Shown: one piece after another, positions 11,707 through 23,276 of the stretch
Numbering within the stretch: the first letter of the stretch is position 1
Layout of the letters: each line of letters begins with the position of its first letter
Assembly: GCA_022702545.1 (NCBI GenBank)
Contig: JAHRBC010000006.1
Location: 3,251,501 to 3,315,500, forward strand
DNA: 64,000 nt
Source of the DNA: Phycomyces nitens
Taxonomy: Eukaryota > Mucoromycota > Mucoromycetes > Mucorales > Phycomycetaceae
Direction: 5' to 3'
The notes under the pieces: model-generated
Told to the model about the DNA's origin: nothing
Seen by the model: only the letters and a program-made list of their open reading frames with translations
Database searches by the model: none
Made by a program: the position numbers and the translations under genes

Positions 11707-13962
11707 TCCTTTTATTACTTTTATCCTTCGTATATTCCTAATCCCCCTCCCCTCTTCTCCTTTCTCCCCTTCTTTTTATTATTTCTTAGATGAAACTTTT
11801 TATGTTTTATCTAATGTATTCCACTCACTTTTATCATTTTTCAATTCCCCTTTTTCACCTCCAAAAAAACAGCCTTTTATTATGCAGACCCCTTCCTTCA
11901 ATTCTTCAACTTCGCGATCTCATTCTGCCCTTTCCATTCTTTCTTATATTTTATATTGTTTGCAGTTTGCTTTTATGAATATCCCCCTCCAAATATTATT
12001 TTGATCACTCTGATAAAAAATTGTAAAAAGTCTTAAATGTGCAGAAATACGGATACATTTTATTTTGCAAATGAGAAAATAGATTGAAGTATTTCAAATC
12101 ATAAAAGCGCGTGTTAGTGTTACGTTATTTTCGCACTGACTGACATAAACAGGTAACTACAGTGTCCCATTTTCTTTTTAAGCTAATGAACACAAAGGGA
12201 CTAGAAAGAGAAAATGGTTTACTGTACAACATCGACTTACAAAGCTCACAAGACGAGCATACTAAATATTTGGACTATATGAAATTTATAAAAAAAATTG
12301 AAACAATCAATAATTGATTAAAAAAAAATTTAAATGATTTTCAAAATTGTTTTTTATTATTAAAAATATATTATTTATAAATTATAATGGCCAGACTCAC
12401 TAAAAATTAAATAAATATATTAGAATCAATGCTTTCTCTTGCATGCTTAGGCATTCACATTGTGAAAAAGAGAAAGAGAGATTTTGCGCTTCATCAGATA
12501 CGCGAAAGTACGTGTCGTCACAGTCATTCAGAAGCAGAACTGACGTTGATACTTATTTCTCATCTCATCGCAATAATCTCTCTTTCATTCTTTCTCTCTG
12601 TAATTCACTAGAACTTTTGCTTACCATTTCTTTACAATATTAAGACGGAAACCCGACGGGTACATTTGATGCATTGAACCTCATGGTATACTCTATACAA
12701 TACTGATAATAAACATTAGTTTATGTTGAACACGCTTTTGTTTACTTTGTATGGAAATCATAGTAAAGACAAATGTTGAAGACTCAGATACGAGGAATTC
12801 CATATCGTTTTAATCCACATAAGAATTCAGGGCATCAAAATGATAGTTCTCTTCATAGCCAGCCAACATTTTCTTTTCGATTCAAAGGTCCATTAAATTG
12901 AGAAATATTACTTACAGGTTAAATGATAACATTAATCAATCTGCCAAAGTCAAGGCTTTTTTATATCCTTTTTTTTAAAAAAATCTTTAAGCCACACAAA
13001 AATTATGTAGTCACTGACAGTTGATTGGGCACACTGTGACGTTTCTTTTTTTATGTGCGTATAATTTTCTTGACATGTGGGAAATAGATTTTCCACAAGG
13101 TAAAGAAGCTTACGAGAAATATTTATTTATTAAACCTGACGTCTTGTTATCATATATATTATTATTATTATTATTTATCGGTGCACAGTAAGAGTTGCGC
13201 TCGGCTGTATTGTAAATAGCTATTGAAATGAGTAATTTGAAAAATCTCTAATAAAATGGATGGTGGGATCAAGGGTTTTCTTGGATCACGTTGTATCTTT
13301 GGTTAAATATCCAATTAAATATATGTCTTGTAAATATATGTCTTGTAAAGATGTGTCTAGTCGAGAGTAAAACACCAGATGGGTTGGTGATTTGAAAATA
13401 AGGAGGCAGATATGAAAATCAGAACCAATTACTTTCTAGAGTATTGATTGTAATATAAGGTACTCGAAAAAAAAGTAGTTTTTGGCTCAACAAACTTGTA
13501 AACCATTAGATCATTTTGACATTTAAAGAGACATTTGGGGATTTATGTTTGCTTTATAATCCATTACCAAAAAAGGACTTTGCTTTTCTGTTACAAGGAC
13601 CATCTTAAATTGGGATTTCGACACATCACTATACAAATGGAAATATGACAAATGGCGAGTTGTTTGTGTATAGAATATTGTCAAATATATGTAAAAAGAG
13701 TTTCCGAAAGAAATAGAAAATGCAGATAACTATAATAAATGGAGTATTTGGTTCAAGACACTTGTATTCTTAGTTATATGTAATTTAGAATGATAAAAAT
13801 AAAAAGGTACAAAGTAAATATACCTTTAATATTATAGACAGTTTCCTCTACTTTAGATTAGTTTTTGTTTGATCCAGAGAGAGAGATTTAACTATTGAGT
13901 CCAAGAAGTTCTTACTGTGGCTCTTTATCAAAAGTGGATCATCTGGAATCAGCTCATTACTG
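11707..13962. other. Intergenic, no gene recognised
   Basis: A C/T-rich 3' flank of the upstream gene (to about 11990) is followed by very AT-rich sequence with ATT/TTA microsatellites (for example about 13153-13175). I see no supported coding region. Confidence 0.5.
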
Positions 13963-14163
13963 ATGATCTGTGCTTATGCTTCTTTGCGCTGGTCTCTTTT
14001 GCAGACAGATGAAAATAGTATCGAATATTCTTTAAAGGTTAACAATTGTTGTTATCAGTTCCAAAAGACTGGATCTCTCAACTGGCAAAAAATGGCTGAA
14101 TTCCTTGAAACGCATCATCTTAAGGCTGCTTTCAGCATTAGTGCTTGTTATTTTCTTTTATAG
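13963..14163 (+). pseudogene. Possible Myb/SANT-like fragment
   Basis: A 66-codon frame contains RWSLLQTDEN and, about 25 residues later, LNWQKMAEFLETHHLKA. This resembles the spacing of one Myb/SANT helix set (W..EED ... NW..IA..L.TR). The usual third tryptophan/arginine pattern is missing, no complete gene can be built around it, and a splice-acceptor-like TTTTATAG follows at once. It is offered as a decayed DNA-binding-domain fragment. The similarity was judged by eye only. Confidence 0.25.
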
Positions 14164-16259
14164 ACATTGGTAGAAAGTATGCAGCAAGTGAAGATGAGAG
14201 CAAGACATGCTAATCTTGCAGAACTTTTATTTTACAACCCATTAACAATGCCATATGAATGACTTTAGTAGTTTAGCAAATTCTGCTTTTTATCGTCAAG
14301 ATAACTACCTGAAAAAAAGAGGCGGTTTTGCATTAGTTTCAAAAAACAAAAAACCTTTTAAAATTAGATTTTTTCTCAATTTTGCCGCGTAGTAATAATA
14401 ACGCAGCAAACATAAATCACTCTCTCTTGTATAATATTTGGTAAAAATGTATTTTTATTATTATTATTTTTAAAAAAAGCTCAAAGGATTTCTAATGAGA
14501 GAGTCAAAAAAGTTATTTTTTTTTATCTGGCGGATATTGAGTTGACTCCTTACCGATGGGACGGGTTTCGATAGCCTTACGGATGGCTTTTCTGGTCTCA
14601 AGATTTTTGCGCCGAGCCCGTATTGCGGCTGGTTGGCAAGTCGCTTTCGAAGAGTCCGGTAGAGCAGAAACGTCGTGCCCGTAAGATTGCTGTTAGTGAA
14701 AATACAGTAAAAACCTTTTCCGACTATCATCTGATTAAGACAGACTGCCTAACCGTAAAGATTGATTGATTGTTTTTCTTTGGATTATTTCCAAAATGTT
14801 CTAATAAACAATACAAGAAGAAGAGAAACTTTGATTACGGCCCTCTTTTTCAGCCGATACTTGTCCTTGGAACGGCTCAAAGGCCATATATAGTCTCTGA
14901 TTTGAGCTTGAATCTGATCCCAAAGACTTTACTCAACAGCATATCCTACAATATCTTTAATATTCTGGGTCCCAAGAATCTTGTGGGAATAAATAGTTTT
15001 CTAAAGGCTAATAAAAGTAACCGCAAAACATAACTGGTTGATTGATGAAAACAAATATTTAAGTTTATTACAACATCTTTAGCATTTTGATAATTATTGA
15101 CATGCATCTAGTGTTTACTACAAATCTGACGATATATTGTCTTATAAATAGCTAAATAAATAAATAATCCTTTACAAGATTGATCTCTTACAGGCGACCA
15201 AAACATATGATTAATTGACCTGCTACTTAATAATAATAATAATAATAATAATAATATCCTTATGCAAAGACACGGAATTGGCAATATAAATATTGTTTGA
15301 AACGCGAATCTAGAGAAATAGAGAGGTTTACATCGATCATATGTAAGGTTCTAGGTTGTATTTTTTGACACAGCTGTACCACGACAACTTCATGGATGAA
15401 TCATGGGCTCCTAAGCATGCATCTGACGAAAAAAGTTAGTATACTTAGAGTCTAAAACCCAGGACTATGAGTAATATTATAGACCATTCAATTGGCACAC
15501 TTGGAGCCATCATGATCTGGTTCTGAGTGTATAAGCGAGAGGTACAGGCCCTTTAAAGACAACCAGCACATTTGACCATATGTTATATGGTAAAGACAAA
15601 AATAGTGGATAATTTATTTCTCAAGATAATAGACTGCAAACTAGTAAAATACATGAAAAAAGACTCGGGTTAATAATGGTGTGGCAGTCAGACAGCCCAA
15701 ATCTTGGCCACATTGAAAGCATTAGGTTATATATTGGTTGCATGGCAAGGGTAAGAATACCAGCTCCAAATAAAAATAAGTTTTGGAGACGGATACTGCA
15801 ATTAATAATGAACAACGGATACCAAAAGTAGAGGTATAGGTGTCCATTCTGCATCTCATATCTTAAAAGGCTATTTGGTAAAATATAGACAATTTTTATT
15901 GATGCTATGGGTCTACTTGCTTAACTACAGGATTGGCACCAACCGATAATAAAGATATTTTTTGGTTTTTCTATCTAATGTTGCATTATCCAGTCTTTGA
16001 TCACCATTATGGAAAGCGAAATTACAATTCTTGGTGAATAAATGTTATGGACACATATCCCAAAATGAATTGCAATACGCAGTAGTCCACTTGGATTATT
16101 AGCCATTACTATTGAAAAATAGTTTCAAATGGTTTCTAGCAGCATTTTAACCAATATCTAGCATGACATGTAATAAATAATTAAAAGGTCTAGCCATATA
16201 AACAAAGGCTATAACAAATAGCCAAAATTACAGTTTAATGTGTCCTTTCTACAAGTCGT
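14164..16259. other. Mostly non-coding; coding-like segment at about 14530-14760
   Basis: A segment near 14530-14760 is clearly richer in G and C than its surroundings and reads in broken plus-strand frames (for example SKSPVEQKRRARKIAVSENT). I cannot assign it to a family. The rest is AT-rich with short ORFs only. Confidence 0.3.
15228..15255. repeat. (TAA)n microsatellite
   Basis: Nine uninterrupted TAA/AAT units in a non-coding stretch. Confidence 0.9.
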
Positions 16260-18715
16260 CTTTTCCGGTTGAATCCTATATGAGGTTGAATTGGAGATGA
16301 TTAGAAGACCTTTTTATAACAACAAATCCAATGCAAAGTGGGGTAGTCCTATTGTTCTTAGGGTTTGTTTTATCTAGTTCCAATGACAGATCCAACTTGA
16401 TTTGTATGATAGTGGGCAAAAGAGCATAATCAATACTTTTATTGCTGGAATTTGTGATGAGTGTTGCACCGCGTGTATTTTTGAAACTAATGATATTTGC
16501 TATAGAACCTTTGCGGAAACAGGGCATCCGAATGATGTACTATCTCGACGATATTGGTATACTTGCCAAGTTCAAAGAGGAGATGGCCCACAACCCAACA
16601 ATCATACTTCAACACTTTACTTCGCTCGGATACCTCATCAGCTGGGAAAAGAGTTCTTTAACACCATCACACTCGCAGGAATTCCCAGGATTCTCTTTCA
16701 ATACTCAGACAATGAAGATCAAGGTTCCTCTCCAAAAGTTTCAGAAACTCGAGACCAGAATCTGACAGCTACATATTGCTACCAATTCTTGCGGATGGAT
16801 AGCCAGCCTCCTAGAGAAGATTACCAGTATGATACCAGCCATTGGGGAGTCTCTTCTTGTCCGTTATATACAAAGAGATTTCACTCGGAATCTCCAGGGC
16901 AAGGACCACCGTTGGGATAGTCCCTGTAGATTGTCACCAGAAGCCCTAGAAGAACTGGATTGGTGGAATACTACAAACATGGTGACCCACGGTCTGCCAA
17001 TACACAAGTTACCCATGCCACCTCCAGCCATTACCATCCTTGTCGACGCCTCGTACACGGGGTGGGGAGTGAGCTCAAAGTTTGTACTGAGCTCGGTATT
17101 CTGAACAGTCGAAGAAAGAGACTACTCGATTAATGCGAGGGAATTGGGGACGATTCCTTTTGCACTCCAAAAACTACGCAAACTCGAGAATCCTGCTATT
17201 CTCCGACAACACAATGGCAATCAAGTACGCCTGGAAGTCGGGGGAAACGGCGTCACTCCATCTACAAGGCCTCGCTTTCGACATACAAAACATATGCAAC
17301 GAATTCAAATTGTAGGACCTATATGGACACATACCAGGAGTAAACAATGTCGCAGCCGACAAGCATGGGCCCTGTCATGGAGGTGGTTCCGAAGTATTCA
17401 CAGACATTGACGAATAGAGTCAACCATTGATGCGTTCACCGCACGCCACAATGCCCGACTTCCAAGATATTGGAGTCTACTACCAGATCCATAGGCCTCG
17501 GAAATGGATGGCTTCCAACAACCTTGGCCCGCCAAAGGACTTTATCTTCATCCTCCCTGGAAACTGATTCCACAAGTACTTCAAAAACTAAAACAAGACA
17601 AGGTCAAGCAAGCTATTCTCATCCCTCCAGTGTAGTCGACCAAATTTTGGTGGTTCACTATCCTTAAAATGAGTATTGCCACTCCCCTACCAATCCAGAT
17701 CAACAAACGATGGACATTGACCGCTTGTAGGTTATCCGCAAGGCAAAGCGTCAAGAAGGCTTAGAGGAGCATTTGCTCACGTTTCTCAAACTATCAAACC
17801 GAAAATCTACTCAAACGGCTTACAACCACTGTTGACGACGATGGACATAATGTTGTCAACACCAATTCCCAGCTTTTGATCCAAAGGTATATAATCCACA
17901 ACTAGTAGCCACTTATTTACTCACACTCCACGACCATTCTATTCAACATGTCAATGTAATTCGCTCGGCAATTGCATCTGTGTATAAAGCTCTTTATCCC
18001 CTTGAGGTGCCACTGGCCAGCCACCCTCTCATTCAAGAATACTTTAAGGCCAAGAAGAAGATCGAAATAAAGCTCCCAAATAGCTCTCAAGAAACATGGG
18101 ATATTGGACTAGTCCTGGACATTATCCAGTCTTGGGGTCCCAGCGAAGACCTTTCCATTACAAACTTGCAACGTAAGACTTTGATGTTTCTTTGCCTCGC
18201 GACTATGTGGCAACCCAGATCTGACCTTGCCCGAGTGCAGAGGCGAGATGTCACTTTTCACGAAGACAATTCTAAAGAGTTGGGAATTATCACAGACTCA
18301 ACAATGTGCCCCACCCTTACACTATATCTTTTTACTGAACGAACTGCTCCTCTACGCTCACACTTACCAGAAGACCACACCTTGTTTCTTGCCTGCATCG
18401 AAACTCCAACACCAACCATCGCAAAACCAGTCACTATTGCTAACTGGGTACAGCTCATAATGAGGGAAGCTGGCATCGATGAGAGATTCACCGGACACTC
18501 GACAAGATCGGCAGCCAGTACTCACGCCGTGTTAAATGACATGGCAACTGGGGCACCTCCTGTGATACATTTGAGATATACTATTTTAAACCGAACAATC
18601 AGCACAGACGAGGAGCCACGATAACAGAGGCCCTTTTTTCTACATGTACGAATAACAAAACCACATCTGAGGATGTGGTGAGTGCTCGCCGCTGGTATTC
18701 AAGATTTTTACCATT
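16260..18715 (+). mobile_element. Decayed DIRS-type retrotransposon (RT, RNase H, tyrosine recombinase)
   Basis: Plus-strand frames carry the C-terminal part of a DIRS reverse transcriptase at about 16440-16790. It reads VAPRVFLKLM, then RKQGIRMMYYLDDIGILAKF with the catalytic YLDD, then the block WEKSSLTP. A DIRS RNase H start (LVDASYTGWG) follows near 17040, and a tyrosine recombinase at about 17930-18715. There are several frameshifts and stops. The N-terminal RT and gag are missing. I could not find its terminal repeats. The left boundary is only approximate. Confidence 0.75.
17930..18715 (+). pseudogene. Tyrosine recombinase of the decayed DIRS element
   Basis: The main frame (to about 18570) has the first catalytic arginine in WQPRSDLARV and the H-x-x-R motif in GHSTRSAAS. 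After a one-base frameshift near 18560-18575, the third block TFEIYYFKPN supplies the catalytic tyrosine. All of Arg, His-x-x-Arg and Tyr are therefore still recognisable but split over two frames. In DIRS elements this enzyme integrates the circular DNA intermediate without target duplication. Confidence 0.7.
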
Positions 18716-20140
18716 TTAACAATTCCAGAATTATTTTGTCCCTCCCAAGCAAATGCTAGAAAAAAAAAGACCTAAACAGACTTAGCTATGGAAAAATATG
18801 AGGGGAAAGGGATTTTATTATTTTTTATTATATATAGATATATATATTATTATTATCACGGAAAATAAAAGCGCGGCTTGGAGAGCCTATAACCATGTTT
18901 TTAGATGTCCCTTCGTCAACTGACGCATTCTATCAGTATAGATAATATATACATAAAAACTCGCAAATATTGTTCACATTCTTGGAGGATACACTCGGCG
19001 CTACTACCCACAAAAAAGCTTATATACCACACTAGCCATATTTTACTACAACGCCGTGGGATCTGATAAAAGAAAATTTGACATTTTCTTGGTCCATAAA
19101 CTTATCCCAAAGACATTTCCATACTATTACAAAATTGTTTTTGGTTGAAAAAATGTTTTTGTACAATTTTGATTAAAGTACAATTTCCAGAAATCTATTG
19201 ATAGCGTTATTTGCCCATTAGTTTTTATTAAAGAAAAGATTATTGGTGAAAATGGACGAAGAATAGAATTAAATTAAAATCTACATGGTTTCCTGTTTCA
19301 AATCATCATTTCACTTTTACCCAGGAACGAAACTTTGTTTCGGACATCATTGACCATGGGCTTTATTGAATGTTTATGAACAAGTATTACTAGTCATTTT
19401 AAAATGTATGAAATGATAATTGTATTACCAAGGGACCACTCTAAATAATAGTTTTGTGTTTTTTGAAATAAATGGCAAAAGACAGATACTATATTGTACT
19501 ATAATGTTTTTATATATATAAAAACAATGGCTATAAAGAGTACGATTAGTATCTACAAAAAGATTTAAATAAAATTGTTGGTAGCTTTTTAGATTCCTAA
19601 TTATACAATCATACTAGTTCTCCTTGCAAAATAAAGAGCTAAATAAAAAGAGAGACTTGTCAGGGCACATACCTAGAATGATCCCTGAGGATAAACTTTT
19701 TGTAAAAACAATAATAATGTCTACATTTTGATTCATTTGCCCCCCTCTTTGTTTCTTAAAATAATCGAGAGTTCCAGAGTGTCTCCCTATCCACCTTTAT
19801 TTTATTTTTTGGCCTGTTATAAAGAGACAAAGGCAATATATATATATATATATATCGTTTGATTTCAAATAGTGCCCTTTCTTAAACATGCCAAGTTAAG
19901 ATGAATAATAGACGGGGCTACAGAAAGAAGGAGTAAAGGATAGTCTTTGATGGAATGGTGTGGCAAGATATTAATCTAAAAATTGACTTGATACGACACT
20001 TGATAAATACATTTACTCTTCTCCTCAACCGACCAAACGCGACTTACTGTTTTTATTGACAGTATATAAATTTGTACATCTGCCCATCTTCCCATTAATT
20101 GTTGAGATAAAGCATTGGTAGCAAAATATCCAAAGACAAA
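18716..20140. other. Intergenic, no gene recognised
   Basis: AT-rich sequence with a (TA)n repeat near 19838-19856. The last few hundred bases hold the promoter of the MFS gene. No other support for a gene. Confidence 0.5.
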
Positions 20141-22085
20141 ATGTACCAAAAACCGATCCAAAACACCACATCTTCTGGATCCACCCCAGACCTTGAAACC
20201 AACCCCGAAATATATACAACAAAAGAGTTGTTGGACCGCCAAATTCAAGAAGCAAAGATTGTACGCGCCTTGGATATCCACATAATGCCCCTCTTTTGTA
20301 TATTCTATTTTACAGACCATCTGGATAGAGCAAACATTGGAAATGCCATGTAAATATATAATTATTTCTTAAAGGGATAAATAATCATAGCAGTAATCTG
20401 TTTATTAAAACGATACTAATTTTAAGCAAACCAGACTTGGTGGCATCAATCGAGACCTCAATGTAAGTTAGATATGTAGGACCCACATGCGAACTGTAAC
20501 TTATGTTTATTTGGAATTAGATTGCACCTTCTCAACTGAGTATTGTTATATCAGCTTTCTACATTACATATGTAAATACCCATGTAATATGTTCAAATAC
20601 TCGTGAAATACTCATCTATCCACCAAGATATTTTTCGAAGTGCCTTCCAATATAATGCTTACAAGGACAAGCCCGGTGATCTGGCTTTCGCTTATTATGG
20701 TTGTATGGGGAACAGTAACGCTCACAATGGCATTCGCGAGTAATTACGAGGGGCTCTTGACCTGTCGCCTCTTGCTGGGGTAATGGGTTATTGTTTATAT
20801 GTGAGAATCATAATGTACTTATATTACTACAGGGCAGCCGAAAGTGGCTATATCCCTGGCATTCTTTATCAAATGTCGTGCGTATACAAGCCACGTGAAC
20901 TTAGTCTTCGAATAGGATGCTTATTCTGTATGGCTTCATTGTCTGGTATTGTGTCTGGTCCATTGGCATATGCAACCTCGTTTCTTGACGGTAAAAGAGG
21001 TCTGCATGGATGGCAGTATCTTTTCATTCTTGAGGGTGTGCCTACAATCTTGCTCAGCCTTGTTTCGTACATGTGCCTGTTTGACAAAATTGATTCTGTG
21101 GGCTGGCTGACAGACGAACAAAAGGCTATTCAGCACATTCGGATGGCAGAAGGAAAATCAGATGCAGATAACCATCCAGAGTCCATTACTTTCAAAACTA
21201 TATGGCGTGTGTTGAAAGATTGGAAGATGTGGATGTTTAGTATTGTATATATTCTAAGCGCCATTAATATCACTAGTATGGGGATATTTATCCCAACAAT
21301 CATCGATGGTTAGTTGCCTAGGGTTCAAATGTGCAAAGTAAATTATGTAACAAGCCAACTTTTTCTTGCTGCTGATAGGATTTGGGTTTTCTGTCTTGAC
21401 CTCTCAACTGTTGACTGCACCACCTGCCCTGTTATCAACATTTATCATGCTCATGGGTGGCGCACTGGCAGATAGATGCAAGGCAAGGACACCTTTAGTC
21501 ATGGCAGGCTTTTGTTTGATGGGAATTGGATATCTCTTGCTTCTTGTCCTCCAAAACACATGGGGTAAGTTCATTACAAAAATACTGTTTATTAAACCCA
21601 ATTCTACATAGCTCTTTATGGATCACTGTTTATTATTCCAGCTGGAATAGGACTTCAAGGTATGTATAAAAGCTGATATCTATTTAGGCTTACTGATGGT
21701 TAAATGTAATTTAGCTCCAGCCGTGGTTGGTTGGTCTACTATCAATTTTCCAGACATAACGACTCGAGCAGTGGCAGTGGCCACAGTGGTAATGATAGGC
21801 AATGGAGGTAGTATAGTAGCCTCATTCCTTTACCCTCTTGTTGATTCGCCTAGGTACCGTAAGTGGATCATTTGGCTAACTTTGGTCTGGATTCTTAAAA
21901 ATGCAGTAGATTTTGGAAATACTTTTAACCTGACCGTGTCTGTGCTTGGGTGCCTGTTTTCTGGGTTGACAGGATATTTACTTTACCAAGAAAACTGTCG
22001 CAGGGATCGTATGATGAGTTTTGGGAATGATTCGGGGCTTTCTCTGGAAGAAGAAAAGACGACGGTAAGAAGGACAGGACGATAA
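20141..22085 (+). CDS. MFS transporter, anion:cation symporter (Dal5/TNA1-like) family
   Basis: Eight exons (20141-20349, 20435-20462, 20521-20571, 20628-20779, 20833-21308, 21379-21564, 21612-21659, 21715-22085) join in phase to 506 residues, typical of the family. A short cytoplasmic N-terminus leads to helix 1 with the signature DHLDRANIGNA. RLLLGAAESGYIPG lies in helix 4, FLDGKRGLHGWQYLFILEG between helices 5 and 6, and a 12-helix pattern continues to a short polar C-terminus. The family imports small organic anions such as allantoate, nicotinate, pantothenate or vitamin precursors in symport with protons. The substrate cannot be read from the sequence. The Zn(2)Cys(6) regulator 0.9 kb downstream on the same strand could control it. 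Confidence 0.93.
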
Positions 22086-22962
22086 GAAATGACGCTTATG
22101 ATTCTGTAATTAGGCACTGCAGTTCCGTTTCTTTTATTAATATATATATATATATTAAAATATGGGTTTTGTATTTCTAAAGATCTGGAGGTGAATTCCT
22201 AGCGAAACCCGATATTATTATTATACATTTGTTTTTATTGGCATTTTCAAAATATATTTTGCAGAGGACACACGAGGAAATAATTGGCGAGCAATTAGCA
22301 TGTGAAGTTGTATGAAATGGACACCAGATGTTAAAGGGCTTTAGATATGGATTTAAAAGCGACTCTTGACCATAACAGTTTAAATGGCCTGAAATGGAAT
22401 ATAGGAGTAAATAAATGTTGTAGGACACACATGTTCCACCAAGATGAAAAATGCCTGGTTGAGGGTCAAGAAACGCAATTTAGAGTGAATAGAATACTCT
22501 TTATAAATAACCTTGACATTTTGCATTCTAGACCCTTACTGTACAATTTTTGGTTCTAATCAAGAGGTTCTGATAAACTACAAACCAAATGTCAGGATGC
22601 TTGATGACTAAGAATGTTTCAGAGGACTTGAGAGAATGATAGTTACTCCGTTGGCGCTGTCTATGCACCGGAGTTTTGTTCCCTGTTCAATGCACCGAGA
22701 GATGAAGGCGATTGTACCAATTGACCAGAATACACGGCATTTATCATTGGCATTCAAGGGCATCTGTTGGCCAAGTAGACCCGGCCAGCCAAGTCCACCA
22801 TAAATATCTGCTTGGATAACAGGCATCTAATTACACATCAAACCAAACCAAGGCACGTATGACGTGGTATCATGTCCAGCTCGTTCAAGCCCAGTCTTGT
22901 TCTTTATTTTTTGGACTTTCTCTTTTTGCTCCACAGGCCTTCAACAGTGGCTTACACCCAAT
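22086..22962. other. Intergenic between transporter and transcription factor
   Basis: Contains a (TA)n run near 22139-22155 and otherwise no supported gene. The final part is the leader of the transcription-factor gene. Confidence 0.5.
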
Positions 22963-23235
22963 ATGGAATCTTTCTACAGCACACCCAAAGATACCAATCC
23001 TCCTTTTACAAACCTATCTCAGGATGCCGAACCCTTGACTGTTGACAACAAACGACTCCGAATAACCCGGGCATGGTAATGTCACACTAAGGATTCTCTA
23101 AATCTGATTCTTGGCTGACATTGCATCTCCAGTGACTTTTGCAGACGCAAAAAAGTTAAATGTTATTCTTCCCCAGGAGGCCAATGCTCAAATTGCCTCA
23201 CCTATGGAGTGTCTTGCGAGTTTAATGACGGGTAA

Positions 23236-23276
<41 letters not shown>

